Counted from the first letter of the stretch, positions 7,542 through 16,199 are shown. The stretch: DNA of 43,014 nucleotides from CAYFTL01 sp964346145 (GCA_964346145.1 CAYFTL010000016.1:1-43014); one strand, 5' to 3'. Translations and numbers: made by a program. The notes: a model not told the origin generated them from the sequence alone.

Positions 7542-8702
7542 TTATCTGGTTTTTTCGATATAGCTCCGAGCCAAAACGCGCCCTTGCCGGTCTGCTTCGT
7601 AAACATCCTCGAGCGAACGCTGGCCTGCCTGCACGACGTTGTCCAGCACGTACCGATTCACCCGGGCTATATCGCCAAACCATATCCTGCCCTCCAAAAA
7701 GCTTTGTACGGCTTCTTCGTTGGCTCCGTTTAGCGCAGTGGGGTAAATTCCCCCCTGCTCCTGCGCCTTATACGCATATGTCAAGCACGGAAATTTGTCC
7801 GTGTCGGGATTTTCAAAAATTAAACCGGAAAGCGTGCCAAAATCAAGCCGCTCACCCTGGTAATCGATCCGTTCCGGATAGCCCAGCGCATAACCGATCG
7901 GCCCGCGCATATCCGGCGTTCCCATTTGGGCCATTACAGCCCCGTCCTTATACTCGACCATGGAGTGCACCACGCTTTGAGGGTGCACCACCACATTGAT
8001 CTTCTCCAAAGGTAAATCAAACAACCACTTGGCCTCTATAACTTCCAACCCTTTGTTCATCATAGAAGCGCAGTCCACCGTTATTTTGGGGCCCATCTTC
8101 CAAGTCGGATGTCCCAGCGCCTGCTCAACGGTTGCGCCATCAATCCGGGCTTTGTCCCAGGTTCTAAACGGACCCCCAGATGCCGTTAAAATAATACGGT
8201 TCAAAAGATTCCCATTCGCACCTTGCAAACACTGAAAAATTGCCGAGTGTTCGCTGTCTACGGGAATGATCGGCTTGCCCAACCTTCGCGCCTTGTCCAT
8301 CACGAGTTGCCCGCCGGTGACCAGTGCTTCTTTGTTGGCCAGCAACACCCTATCAGCAACGTCCAGCGCCTCAAGCACAGCCGGAAGGCCGGCTACGCCC
8401 ACCACCGCCGCAAGCACATCGTGTACTCCAGTCGTTTGCGCCGCACGCAGCAGGGCATCTTCGCCAAAAAACCATTCGACAGACTTTAAGTCTTCCGGAA
8501 TCTGCTCCGGCTTCACTTCAAGCGCGGCGACATCGGGTTTGAATTCCCGCACAAGCTTAAACAGCACTTGGGCATTGCCCTTTGCCGTGAGCACTTTCGC
8601 TCGAAACCGATCGGGATACATGCGGATAATATCCAAAGCCTGGGTGCCTATAGAGCCTGTAGCCCCCAGTATAGAAATATTTTTTATACGATCATTGCTC
8701 AT
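7542..8702 (-). CDS. dxr: 1-deoxy-D-xylulose 5-phosphate reductoisomerase
   Basis: Dxr converts DXP to methylerythritol 4-phosphate with NADPH, the committed step of the MEP pathway and the fosmidomycin target. The 386-residue product has the Rossmann motif GATGSIGTQ at residues 13-21, the metal- and substrate-binding DSEHSAIFQCL segment, the TASGGPFR loop, and GPKITVDCASMMNKGLE. The length is typical. The start codon overlaps the cdsA stop by 4 bases. Confidence 0.97.
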   Translation of the reverse strand: MSNDRIKNISILGATGSIGTQALDIIRMYPDRFRAKVLTAKGNAQVLFKLVREFKPDVAALEVKPEQIPEDLKSVEWFFGEDALLRAAQTTGVHDVLAAVVGVAGLPAVLEALDVADRVLLANKEALVTGGQLVMDKARRLGKPIIPVDSEHSAIFQCLQGANGNLLNRIILTASGGPFRTWDKARIDGATVEQALGHPTWKMGPKITVDCASMMNKGLEVIEAKWLFDLPLEKINVVVHPQSVVHSMVEYKDGAVMAQMGTPDMRGPIGYALGYPERIDYQGERLDFGTLSGLIFENPDTDKFPCLTYAYKAQEQGGIYPTALNGANEEAVQSFLEGRIWFGDIARVNRYVLDNVVQAGQRSLEDVYEADRQGRVLARSYIEKTR

Positions 8703-9556
8703 ATTACCATTCCTATGGTCAAGAAATACATATATACGACGACAGCATTAAACAAAACGCCGTCCATACGGTCCATCATGCCGCCGTGTCCCGGAAACAA
8801 ATTGCCAAAATCCTTGATTTTCGCTTCCCGCTTGATCATCGATGCCGTCAGGTCGCCAATCTGGGAAGCCGCACTCCCCACCAAACCCAGCAATGCAAAG
8901 TGCCAAACCGGCGGCATTTGGATCGCATGCTTCATCGCAAAGGGGACATATTTGACCATCATTTGGGCAATCAAGAACACAAGCCCACCGGCTACTATCC
9001 CACCCGCCAGTCCGGCAACCGCACCTTCAATGGTCTTGTTGGGACTAATCGCGGGGGAAAGTTTGCGTTTACCAAAATGGACTCCAATTTCAAACGCAAA
9101 CACGTCGCTCAAAAAGGCAATTACAAAAGCCAACGTCAACGCCATGGAAGCCATCAGCTTGCTGTCCATATCCTGCATGGGGATAATCAAAGCCACCATG
9201 AGCCCCGGATAGATTAGCGGAAAAATCGTTCCCATCGCCGACGGGAAATCAACCTTTCCACGCAATATAATTACCCCTAAGCCCAACATAGCAAACAGCG
9301 TCGTAAGCGGAAGGATGATTCCACTGCCCAGCAGCAAATAAGCCGGCAACACGCACAACGCATACAATATACCCACCCACTTGGCAGGCTTCGTGCCCAT
9401 CTTAGAAAACGCTCCATACATTTCCCAAAACGAAACCAGCATCAAAGCTATCAGCGCAATTCTGAGCGCCCAGCCTTGAAAATACAATAATAAAAGAAGT
9501 ATCGCTGCCAGAATAACACCAGTGATTGTGCGTTTTAACAAGGTGTCGTCCTCCAT
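8699..9556 (-). CDS. cdsA: Phosphatidate cytidylyltransferase
   Basis: CdsA makes CDP-diacylglycerol from phosphatidic acid and CTP, the branch point of bacterial phospholipid synthesis. The 285-residue product is an integral membrane protein with about eight hydrophobic segments. Near the C-terminus the CDS signature is visible: SPNKTIEGAVAG, then QIGDLTASMIKRE and KDFGNLFPGHGGMMDRMD. It starts 7 bases after uppS and overlaps dxr. Confidence 0.95.
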   Translation of the reverse strand: MEDDTLLKRTITGVILAAILLLLLYFQGWALRIALIALMLVSFWEMYGAFSKMGTKPAKWVGILYALCVLPAYLLLGSGIILPLTTLFAMLGLGVIILRGKVDFPSAMGTIFPLIYPGLMVALIIPMQDMDSKLMASMALTLAFVIAFLSDVFAFEIGVHFGKRKLSPAISPNKTIEGAVAGLAGGIVAGGLVFLIAQMMVKYVPFAMKHAIQMPPVWHFALLGLVGSAASQIGDLTASMIKREAKIKDFGNLFPGHGGMMDRMDGVLFNAVVVYMYFLTIGMVI

Positions 9557-9563
9557 TAATCGC

Positions 9564-10385
9564 TTATTTCACGTTTCCAAACCGTCGGTCACGACGAGCA
9601 TATTCCTGAAGATCGGTCTGAAATACTCGCTCATCATAATCTGGCCACAGCGTTGGATTGAAAATGATTTCAGCATAAGCTGTTTGCCACGGCAAAAAAT
9701 TGGACAGACGCTTTTCGCCGCTGGTGCGAATCAGCAAATCCACATCGGGCATCCCATCGGTGTACAGCCCTTGCGCTAAATCCGCCTCCGTGAAATCGTC
9801 AATGTTTGCCTCGCTTTGCGCCTTGCGGGCCAGCGCTTTTGCCGCCTCCAGAAGTTCTGCACGGCCGCCGTAGTTTATGGCTATGCTCAAAGTCAAGCCG
9901 CTGTTGTCTTTTGTCCGCTCCATCGCCGCGCGCACAGCTTCCTGTTGGGCTTTGGGAAGGCCGTTTCTGTCACCCAATATCCGAATCCTTACATTTTTTT
10001 CGTCCAATTCATCGATCTCGGAAGCGAAAAATTGCAAAAGCAGCGCCATCAGAGCCTGAACTTCTTCCTTGGGGCGTAGCCAATTCTCGGTAGAAAACGC
10101 ATACAGCGTCAAATAGCCTATACCTAAGTCATCGCAGGCCCGCACAATGCCGCGCACCGCTTCGGTTCCCGCATAGTGTCCGGCCGAACGGGAAAGCCCG
10201 CGTTGTTTAGCCCATCGTCCATTTCCATCCATAATAATGGCTACATGTCGCGGCAGCTTATCATCTGGCACCCGTATACCCTTTGAATCGTTTTCTGGGC
10301 GGCTTTGAGCAACCTCTTTTTTATTAATGCCAAGCAGGCGCCGCAACCATCGGGGCACCTGCAAATTTGTTTGGGTATTACTCAT
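9564..10385 (-). CDS. uppS: Undecaprenyl diphosphate synthase (cis-prenyltransferase)
   Basis: UppS condenses farnesyl diphosphate with eight isopentenyl diphosphates to give the C55 carrier used for peptidoglycan and other wall polymers. The catalytic Asp lies in HVAIIMDGNGRWAK near residue 50. Other signatures are GHYAGTEAVR, LYAFSTENW, and RTSGEKRLSNF followed by WQTAYAE near residue 220. The 273 residues include a basic, non-conserved N-terminal extension of about 40 residues. The start codon overlaps the stop of the small upstream ORF (ATGAGTAA), so the two are coupled. Confidence 0.96.
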   Translation of the reverse strand: MSNTQTNLQVPRWLRRLLGINKKEVAQSRPENDSKGIRVPDDKLPRHVAIIMDGNGRWAKQRGLSRSAGHYAGTEAVRGIVRACDDLGIGYLTLYAFSTENWLRPKEEVQALMALLLQFFASEIDELDEKNVRIRILGDRNGLPKAQQEAVRAAMERTKDNSGLTLSIAINYGGRAELLEAAKALARKAQSEANIDDFTEADLAQGLYTDGMPDVDLLIRTSGEKRLSNFLPWQTAYAEIIFNPTLWPDYDERVFQTDLQEYARRDRRFGNVK

Positions 10386-10600
10386 AATTTTCTTTCCGCA
10401 ACGCCTGGGTTATAAAATCTGCGACAACGAGCTTTGCTCCGCCGCCTTTCACCTGCGCCACCCGAAACTCGCNNNNNNNNNNCGCCCACCTGGTGCTGCC
10501 TTTTATAGCTCCAGGTGAGCTCAATCTCAGGTTCAGGCTTCCCCATGGCTCGAATCTTCTCAATAGCAATATCCAAGGGGAGCCCCAGCAGCTGCATCAT
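10378..10600 (-). CDS. Small conserved-context ORF between frr and uppS, interrupted by an N gap
   Basis: A start at 10600 (overlapping the frr stop) gives MMQLLGLPLDIAIEKIRAMG and continues to the N run at 10473-10482. Beyond the gap a different frame continues as FRVAQVKGGGAKLVVADFI and ends at 10378, with its stop overlapping the uppS start. The two halves fit one protein of roughly 75 residues only if the number of missing bases is a multiple of three, so the 10-base N run is a placeholder. The protein begins with an amphipathic helix and ends in a beta hairpin. A small unknown ORF in this position is plausible in Clostridia; I cannot name the family. Confidence 0.6.
10473..10482. other. 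Assembly gap (10 N)
   Basis: Ten N bases lie inside the small ORF between frr and uppS. The reading frames on both sides are compatible only if the true number of bases is divisible by three. Confidence 0.95.
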
Positions 10601-11154
10601 ACAGACATAATTTCCTTTTCTTTTTCTTCGCCCATTTTGTCCATCTCCTTGGTTGCCGCGTCCACCACTTTTTGAAGCTCACTTTCCGCAACCTTGAGAT
10701 CGTCTTCGGTAATCTCCGAATTCTTTTTCATTTTTTTGAACTGATCCATGGCTTCGCGGCGGATCGAACGAATGGCGACCTTCGATTCCTCTACAGCTTT
10801 GCGGACCATTTTGCAAAGATCTTTGCGCCGTTCTTCGTTGAGTTCGGGCACGGCCAAGCGAATCACTTTTCCATCGTTGGTCGGGTTGATCCCGATATCG
10901 GATTTGAGAATCGCTTTTTCCACCTCAGGAATCAGCTTGGTTTCCCAAAGGGAGATAACCAACAGCCTGGGTTCTGGCGAGGAGATGTTGCCCAGTTGAT
11001 TAATCGGCGTGGGCGTGCCATAGTAATCTACCACGACTCTATCTAAAATCTGCGGGTTTGCGCGACCGGCGCGCATAGTGGAAAGATCTCTCTTCAGTAC
11101 CGAGGAGGTTTTCTCCATTTTTTCTTTGGCATTCTTAATGGCATCTTCATACAT
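10597..11154 (-). CDS. frr: Ribosome recycling factor
   Basis: RRF works with EF-G to split the post-termination ribosome. The product is 185 residues, the standard length, with the hallmark LSTMRAGRANPQILDRVVVDYYGTP split here as STMRAGRANP near residue 28 and VDYYGTPTP near 44, and the C-terminal helical region with RREAMDQFKK. I start it at the ATG at 11154, 8 bases after AGGGGAG; an in-frame GTG 9 bases earlier is too close to that site. It has its own promoter and overlaps the next ORF. Confidence 0.96.
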   Translation of the reverse strand: MYEDAIKNAKEKMEKTSSVLKRDLSTMRAGRANPQILDRVVVDYYGTPTPINQLGNISSPEPRLLVISLWETKLIPEVEKAILKSDIGINPTNDGKVIRLAVPELNEERRKDLCKMVRKAVEESKVAIRSIRREAMDQFKKMKKNSEITEDDLKVAESELQKVVDAATKEMDKMGEEKEKEIMSV

Positions 11155-11190
11155 AACAAGCACTCCCCTTTCACAGTTTTACTCATGCTT

Positions 11191-11219
11191 ATTGTAAAGG
11201 TTTACAACCTATTTTACAA
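11191..11219 (-). promoter_or_regulatory. Promoter for frr and downstream genes
   Basis: Minus strand: TTGTAA (11214-11219), a 17-base spacer, TACAAT (11191-11196). The -10 overlaps a short palindrome, TTGTAAA-GG-TTTACAA (11192-11207), that could act as an operator. Confidence 0.6.
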
Positions 11220-11264
11220 GCCTCTTTAAACATCTCAAATCAAACTGCCATAAAATCGACACAA

Positions 11265-11975
11265 CTATGGATGGATTTTTGTCCCAATTTCTTCACCTTT
11301 GGCTACCTTTAGAATATTCTCAAGGTCGTCCATCGAAAATATGCGGATCTCCGGCACATTTCGCTCACGACACAGCGCAAACGCAGTTACGTCCATCACC
11401 TTCAAATTCCTTTGAATGATTTCATCGTAGCTAATCTCTGCAATGCGCTTAGCCTTCGGGTTGGTCTTCGGATCGCTATCGTACACCGAGTCCACCGTGG
11501 TGCCTTTAAAGAGCACGTCCGCCCGAATTTCGGCAGCGCGCAAGGCAGCCGTGGTGTCCGTGGTGAAATGCGGATTGCCTATGCCACCGGCAAAAATAAC
11601 CACGGCCCCATTCTCCAGATGTCTTACCGCCTCGCGCCGCGTATACAGTTCTGCAAAATACGGCATAGAAACCGCCGTCATGACCCGTGCGTCCAAGCCG
11701 CGTTGCTCCAGCGCATCTTGCACGGCCAACGCGTTAATGCAGGTCGCAAGCATACCCATCTGGTCTGCCGTCACCGCGTTCATCGTGCTGGTCTGCCGCC
11801 CCCGCCAAATGTTGCCGCCGCCAATGACCACACCCACCTGCACGCCCATATGGGTCAACGCTTCTATCGTCTTGGCGACCTGAGCGATAACACCATCGTC
11901 AAACCCCTGTCCCTTTTCTCCGGCCAACCCTTCTCCGCTTAGTTTAAGAACCACACGCTTATAAACACTTTTCAC
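11265..11975 (-). CDS. pyrH: UMP kinase
   Basis: PyrH phosphorylates UMP to UDP and is the bacterial-type hexameric kinase of the amino-acid-kinase fold. The 236-residue product shows LKLSGEGLAG at the N-terminus, VIGGGNIWRG near residue 49, TADQMGMLAT, and GTGNP-like GGIGNPHFTTDTTAALRA. The start is a GTG at 11975 with GGAGGGG 7 bases upstream. It follows a terminator hairpin after tsf and precedes frr, the classic rpsB-tsf-pyrH-frr order. Confidence 0.97.
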   Translation of the reverse strand: MKSVYKRVVLKLSGEGLAGEKGQGFDDGVIAQVAKTIEALTHMGVQVGVVIGGGNIWRGRQTSTMNAVTADQMGMLATCINALAVQDALEQRGLDARVMTAVSMPYFAELYTRREAVRHLENGAVVIFAGGIGNPHFTTDTTAALRAAEIRADVLFKGTTVDSVYDSDPKTNPKAKRIAEISYDEIIQRNLKVMDVTAFALCRERNVPEIRIFSMDDLENILKVAKGEEIGTKIHP

Positions 11976-12017
11976 TAGATTTCCCCTCCAAGTTTGATCC
12001 CCTGCATATCTATACAG

Positions 12018-12058
12018 AAAGCTGCCCCAAACCTATCGATAAGATTTGAGGCAGCTTT
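12018..12058 (-). terminator. Terminator between tsf and pyrH
   Basis: AAAGCTGCC is repeated in inverted order around a partly paired centre (with TCAAATC / GGTTTGG). On the minus strand it follows tsf by about 12 bases, with a short T run. It probably lowers pyrH expression relative to rpsB-tsf. Confidence 0.6.
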
Positions 12059-12069
12059 GTAAATTGAAA

Positions 12070-12729
12070 TTATTTGGAAGCAGCGCCAGTTTGCTCGGCC
12101 ACTTCCGCAGCCAAATCGTTTACACGCTTCTCCAGGCCTTCGCCCATTTTGAAACGGGCAAAACGGCGAACAGTAATCTTCTCACCAATTTTGGCCACTT
12201 TCTGGGTGATCATTTCCTGAATGCTCACATCGGGATCCTTTACAAACGCCTGCTCCAACAAGCAAACCTCTTTGTAATATTTGTCAATGCGGCCTTCAAC
12301 CATCTTGTCCACGATCTTCTCAGGCTTGCCTTCGTTCAAAGCTTGAGCACGCAGAACTTCCTTTTCGTGCTCCACATTGGTGGCGGGAACCTCTTCGCGG
12401 CTTAAGTACTCCGGAGCGGCAGCAGCGATGTGCAACGCAATATCGTGCACCAGTTCCTTAAAGTCGTCGGTCTTGGCAACAAAGTCGGTTTCGCAGTTGA
12501 CTTCTACCAACACGCCAACGCTTCCGCCCATGTGAATATAGGAATCCACAATGCCTTCTGCAGCAATGCGGCTTTCTTTCTTAGCAGCAGCAGCCAATCC
12601 TTTTTCGCGCAAATAGTCGATGGCTTTGTCCATGTCGCCACCCGTGGCCACCAAGGCTTTTTTGCAGTCCATCATGCCTGCACCAGTGATTTCGCGCAAC
12701 TCTTTAACAGCAGCAGCAGTAATCTCCAT
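12070..12729 (-). CDS. tsf: Elongation factor Ts
   Basis: EF-Ts is the nucleotide exchange factor for EF-Tu. The N-terminal UBA-like domain shows VKELREITGAGMMDCKKAL near residue 8, followed by DYLREKG, and the core has VEVNCETDFVAK near residue 79, which inserts into EF-Tu. At 219 residues it is the short form found in many Firmicutes. I start it at 12729, where AAGGAGGA lies upstream; an in-frame extension of 25 residues upstream would cover that site. Confidence 0.96.
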   Translation of the reverse strand: MEITAAAVKELREITGAGMMDCKKALVATGGDMDKAIDYLREKGLAAAAKKESRIAAEGIVDSYIHMGGSVGVLVEVNCETDFVAKTDDFKELVHDIALHIAAAAPEYLSREEVPATNVEHEKEVLRAQALNEGKPEKIVDKMVEGRIDKYYKEVCLLEQAFVKDPDVSIQEMITQKVAKIGEKITVRRFARFKMGEGLEKRVNDLAAEVAEQTGAASK

Positions 12730-12806
12730 GTATAAGTCCTCCTTATATTTCTTGTCTTCCCTAAATGCGGGAAAGGCTAACGCCTTCCCCGCACAATATT
12801 GCATTC

Positions 12807-13547
12807 TTATTCAGCAGCTATAGGCTGGGCTTGTTCTTGCACTTCTTCGCCCGCGTCATCCTGCTCGCCTTGACGTCCTTCCAAAATAGCGTCAGCCATT
12901 TTGCCGGCAATCAGTTTAACCGCACGGATAGCATCGTCGTTGCCTGGAATGACGTAATCGATTTCATCGGGATCGCAGTTGGTGTCTACAATGCCAACGA
13001 TCGGAATGCCAAGCTTTCGCGCTTCAGCCACGGCAATGTATTCTTTGCGCGGATCCACCACGAACATTACACCGGGCAATTTTTTCATTTCGCGAATTCC
13101 GCCCAGGTTTTTCTCCAGCTTTTCGCGCTCATTTTGAAGATTGATGACTTCCTTCTTGGGCAATACATTGAAATCACCGTTTTCTTCCATCTTGTCGATA
13201 GCATTCAAGCGATCAACGCGGGTGCGAATGGTGCGAAAGTTAGTCAAGGTTCCGCCGAGCCAACGGTTGGTCACGTAATACATGCCACAACGCTTTGCTT
13301 CGGTTTCAATGGACTCCTGGGCCTGCTTTTTGGTGCCCACAAACAAAGCGGTCTTGCCTTCCATAGCGATGTCGCGCATAAACATATATGCGTCGTCAAT
13401 CTTGCGCACCGTCTTCTGCAGGTCGATGATGTAAATACCGTTGCGTTCGGTGAAGATGTACGGCGCCATCTTCGGGTTCCAACGGCGGGTTTGGTGTCCA
13501 AAGTGAACACCAGCTTCCAGCAACTGTTTCATAGAAATAACTGCCAT
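12807..13547 (-). CDS. rpsB: 30S ribosomal protein S2
   Basis: A 246-residue S2 with MKQLLEAGVHFGHQTRRWNPKM at its N-terminus (split here as EAGVHFGHQTRRWNP), IYIIDLQKT, VGTKKQAQ, NRWLGGTLTNF and VIPGNDDAIRA, all diagnostic. It ends in a short acidic/Gln tail. The start at 13547 is preceded by AAAGGAGGAATT; upstream in-frame codons belong to the leader. It heads the rpsB-tsf operon. Confidence 0.97.
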   Translation of the reverse strand: MAVISMKQLLEAGVHFGHQTRRWNPKMAPYIFTERNGIYIIDLQKTVRKIDDAYMFMRDIAMEGKTALFVGTKKQAQESIETEAKRCGMYYVTNRWLGGTLTNFRTIRTRVDRLNAIDKMEENGDFNVLPKKEVINLQNEREKLEKNLGGIREMKKLPGVMFVVDPRKEYIAVAEARKLGIPIVGIVDTNCDPDEIDYVIPGNDDAIRAVKLIAGKMADAILEGRQGEQDDAGEEVQEQAQPIAAE

Positions 13548-13650
13548 TGTATAATTCCTCCTTTGTTGTACCACCTTTTGCTTCAAGTTCGCTTTACACC
13601 CTGATCAGGGCACTTGTATCACGAATCGGCAAAAGTGCGTTTTCTATCGA

Positions 13651-13679
13651 ATTATATCATACAATCGTTTTATATGCAA
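13651..13679 (-). promoter_or_regulatory. rpsB-tsf promoter
   Basis: Minus strand: TTGCAT (13674-13679), a 17-base spacer ending in TGA (extended -10), TATAAT (13651-13656). The leader to rpsB is about 95 bases, long enough for S2 autoregulation, although I cannot identify a known motif. Confidence 0.75.
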
Positions 13680-13718
13680 GAAAATCCTGCCTTTACAACC
13701 AAGCATCGTCTGTCAAAT

Positions 13719-14930
13719 TTAGTAGGCGTTCAATATACAATAATCGTTCTGGCACATTACGTTCATTACGTGCTCAAGGTGCTCTTGATTGTTGGTTTCC
13801 AGCGTCAACTCCAGCATAGCCATCCCAATCCCACTTTGCATATTGGTGCGGTCGTGGCGAATCGATACCACGTTGGCACCCGAATCGGAAACCACGGCCA
13901 GCAACCGGTGGAGCCGCCCCGGCCTGTCTTCAATCAATGTGCAGATTTGCGCCAGGCGCCCAGCCTTCATTAAGCCCTTGTCCAATATGCGCTGCAGCGT
14001 AGTGACATCGATATTGCCGCCCGAAACCAAACAGGCAATTTTGCCTTTGGCATCAAACTTGTTGTGCAACACCGCAGCGGCAGCTACGGCGCCCGCGCCC
14101 TCGGCCACAATTTTGCAGCGTTCTAGCAGCATCAAAATCGCATTGGCGATTTCATCTTCGTCTACGGTCACAATTTCGTCCACATACTTTGTACACAAAT
14201 CGTAGGTCAAATCTCCCGGAGTCTTGACCGCAATTCCGTCGGCAATCGTGTGGGCATCGGTCAGCGTGGTGATGCATCCACACTCGAAAGATTTTTTCAT
14301 GGACGCCGCGCCCGCCGCTTCAACCCCCACAATCTTTATATGGGGCCAAAGATTTTTGATCGTAACGGCGATGCCTGCGATCAGCCCGCCACCGCCGATG
14401 GGCACCACAATGGTATCAATATCTGGTTGATCATCCATGATCTCCAGTCCCACCGAACCCTGCCCTGCGATCACCAACGGATCATCGAAGGGATGTACAA
14501 ACACAGCACCGGTGCTTTCCTGTATTTCCAGCGCTTTCTGGTAAGCATCGTCGTACATAAGTCCGGATAGCACCACCTCGGCACCCTGTTCTCTGGTGGC
14601 GGCAACCTTTGCTATGGGCGCCCCCTCCGGCATGACGATGGTTGCCTTTACGCCAAACTTTGCAGCAGCCTGGGCAACGCCTTGGGCGTGGTTGCCCGCC
14701 GAAGAAGCGATCACGCCCCTGTGTTGCTCTTCCTCTGTCAGTTGTGAAATCCGGTTGTATGCGCCCCTAAGTTTAAATGAGCCGGTATGCTGCAAGTTTT
14801 CGGTTTTCAAAAAAACTTCGCGTTCCCCCGGTATGCTCATCACCTTGCAAGGAACCAAATCCGTTCTCCTAACTACCGTCTTTAAACGCTCCCGCGCCTC
14901 CAGCACCATACCCAAAGTTACGCCATCCAT
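13719..14930 (-). CDS. ilvA: Threonine ammonia-lyase with ACT domain
   Basis: This PLP enzyme deaminates threonine (and usually serine) to 2-oxobutyrate. The PLP lysine is in NLQHTGSFKLRGAYN near residue 50, with SAGNHAQGVA, the phosphate-binding GGGGLIAG near 180, and an EGAGA segment near 285. Residues ~330-403 form one ACT domain (RPGRLHRLLAVVSDSGANV). The 403-residue single-ACT form matches the shorter TdcB/IlvA type of Clostridia, which may be catabolic; with no ilv genes nearby I cannot decide. It overlaps the end of the upstream methyltransferase by 13 bases. Confidence 0.9.
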   Translation of the reverse strand: MDGVTLGMVLEARERLKTVVRRTDLVPCKVMSIPGEREVFLKTENLQHTGSFKLRGAYNRISQLTEEEQHRGVIASSAGNHAQGVAQAAAKFGVKATIVMPEGAPIAKVAATREQGAEVVLSGLMYDDAYQKALEIQESTGAVFVHPFDDPLVIAGQGSVGLEIMDDQPDIDTIVVPIGGGGLIAGIAVTIKNLWPHIKIVGVEAAGAASMKKSFECGCITTLTDAHTIADGIAVKTPGDLTYDLCTKYVDEIVTVDEDEIANAILMLLERCKIVAEGAGAVAAAAVLHNKFDAKGKIACLVSGGNIDVTTLQRILDKGLMKAGRLAQICTLIEDRPGRLHRLLAVVSDSGANVVSIRHDRTNMQSGIGMAMLELTLETNNQEHLEHVMNVMCQNDYCILNAY

Positions 14931-15727
14931 AAGTCCGCCTTCCCTTCCTTGGTAAGTTCGTACATTAAAATTCCCGCCGCAACCGCCGCGTTCAAAGACT
15001 CGACCCCGCCCCGCATGGGCAACTTCAGCACATGAGTAGCCACTTCACGAACCTGCGCACTCACCCCGTGCGCTTCGCTTCCAATTACCAACGCTAACGG
15101 AAATTCAACCCTCTCTGCCCGGTAAATTTCCACGCCGTCTAATGCACTTACAACGATATTATAACCGCCGACCTTCAGCCTTTGCAAATTGTCCGCCAAA
15201 TTGTCGGTGCGCAGCGCAGGCAAGCGAAAAGATGATCCCATTGCGGCCCGTTGAACTTTGGGAGAAAATATATCCGCCGAGGCGAAGTCAAACATTATTC
15301 CACGAAACCCGGCTGCTTCGGCGGTGCGCCAAATCGTGCCCACATTGCCTGGATCCTGTACCCCGTTTAGCACCAGCAGCGGATTCAGTTTGGCAATTTG
15401 ATCGATGCCAGCCTCTTGAGGCGTCGCAGCGGTGATGCATATCTTTTGGGGCGTCTTAGTGTCGCTAACCGCTTCTATCACCCGGCGGGGCACTTCATAG
15501 ACCTGTACCTTTAAAGATTCCAGCCTTTCCACCAGCGGAGCAAGCCCTGCATTTTGCCAGCCTTCCTCCACCAGCGCATCAAAAGCGCGCAGCCCGGCAT
15601 CCAAAGCTTCAACCGCCAGCTTTTCGCCCTCCACCAAAATACGCCGCTGCTCTTCGCGCCCTTTGCGTCCGCGCAGGTGCTTGATCTCCTTTATCCTTGG
15701 GTTTTGTACGCTTTCTATCCGCTCCAT
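14918..15727 (-). CDS. TrmH/SpoU family RNA 2'-O-methyltransferase
   Basis: A 269-residue SPOUT methyltransferase acting on a ribose of rRNA or tRNA; the target is unknown. The N-terminal substrate-binding domain (residues 1-100) contains NPRIKEIKHLRGRKGR and VEGEKLAVEAL. The three SPOUT motifs follow: LNGVQDPGNVGTIWRTAEAAGF, LVIGSEAHGVS and LPMRGGVESLNAAVAAG. The start at 15727 has GGAGG upstream. It lies directly upstream of ilvA. A terminator (15754-15776) separates it from rplT by only 27 bases, so it may depend on read-through. Confidence 0.9.
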   Translation of the reverse strand: MERIESVQNPRIKEIKHLRGRKGREEQRRILVEGEKLAVEALDAGLRAFDALVEEGWQNAGLAPLVERLESLKVQVYEVPRRVIEAVSDTKTPQKICITAATPQEAGIDQIAKLNPLLVLNGVQDPGNVGTIWRTAEAAGFRGIMFDFASADIFSPKVQRAAMGSSFRLPALRTDNLADNLQRLKVGGYNIVVSALDGVEIYRAERVEFPLALVIGSEAHGVSAQVREVATHVLKLPMRGGVESLNAAVAAGILMYELTKEGKADLWMA

Positions 15728-15753
15728 GCAACCCTCCACCTATTAAACAAAAA

Positions 15754-15776
15754 CCCCTGCGTACTCAACGCAGGGG
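15754..15776 (-). terminator. Terminator of infC-rpmI-rplT
   Basis: CCCCTGCGT and ACGCAGGGG pair perfectly around a 5-base loop, and on the minus strand are followed by TTTTTGTTT. It lies 55 bases past the rplT stop. A second GC-rich hairpin lies at about 15788-15813. Confidence 0.88.
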
Positions 15777-15830
15777 AAATTGCCTTTTGCTGCCGCGGAT
15801 TTTCGCCGCAGCATTTTGACAAACGTCTTT

Positions 15831-16184
15831 TTATCGAGCCGCTTTGGCAGTTTCCACCAGCTGCGCAAACGCTTGCGCATCGTTTATGGCCAGGTCCGCC
15901 AAAATCTTCCGGTTCACAGTCACGCCAGCCTGCTTAAGCCCATTAATGAATGTGGAATAAGACATATCGTTGGCGCGTGCTGCCGCATTAATGCGCGCAA
16001 TCCACAGTTTGCGAAAATCGCGTTTCTTGAGTTTACGCCCTACGTATGCATAACGCAACGAACGGCGAACCTGCTGACTAGCAGTGCGGTATTGTTTTCC
16101 TTTGGCTCCCCAGTATCCTTTGGCCAGCTTCATCATTTTACGACGTTTCTTTTGAGCGTTAACAGCCCTCTTTACTCTTGCCAC
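15831..16184 (-). CDS. rplT: 50S ribosomal protein L20
   Basis: A 117-residue L20, needed for early 50S assembly and in Firmicutes also a repressor of its own operon through the leader RNA. Characteristic segments are MARVKRAV, LAKGYWGAKGKQYRTA, RDFRKLWI and ARANDMSYSTFI. The start is a GTG at 16184 with GGAGGCG upstream. It follows rpmI by 15 bases. Confidence 0.97.
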   Translation of the reverse strand: MARVKRAVNAQKKRRKMMKLAKGYWGAKGKQYRTASQQVRRSLRYAYVGRKLKKRDFRKLWIARINAAARANDMSYSTFINGLKQAGVTVNRKILADLAINDAQAFAQLVETAKAAR

Positions 16185-16199
16185 AGTAGTTTCGCCTCC

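Noticed and set aside
12765..13604. Plus-strand frame of 279 codons
   Set aside because: Antisense of rpsB; no ribosome binding site and no protein-like motifs.
14918..15830. T-box leader for ilvA
   Set aside because: ilvA overlaps the upstream methyltransferase gene and no T-box or specifier stem is present.
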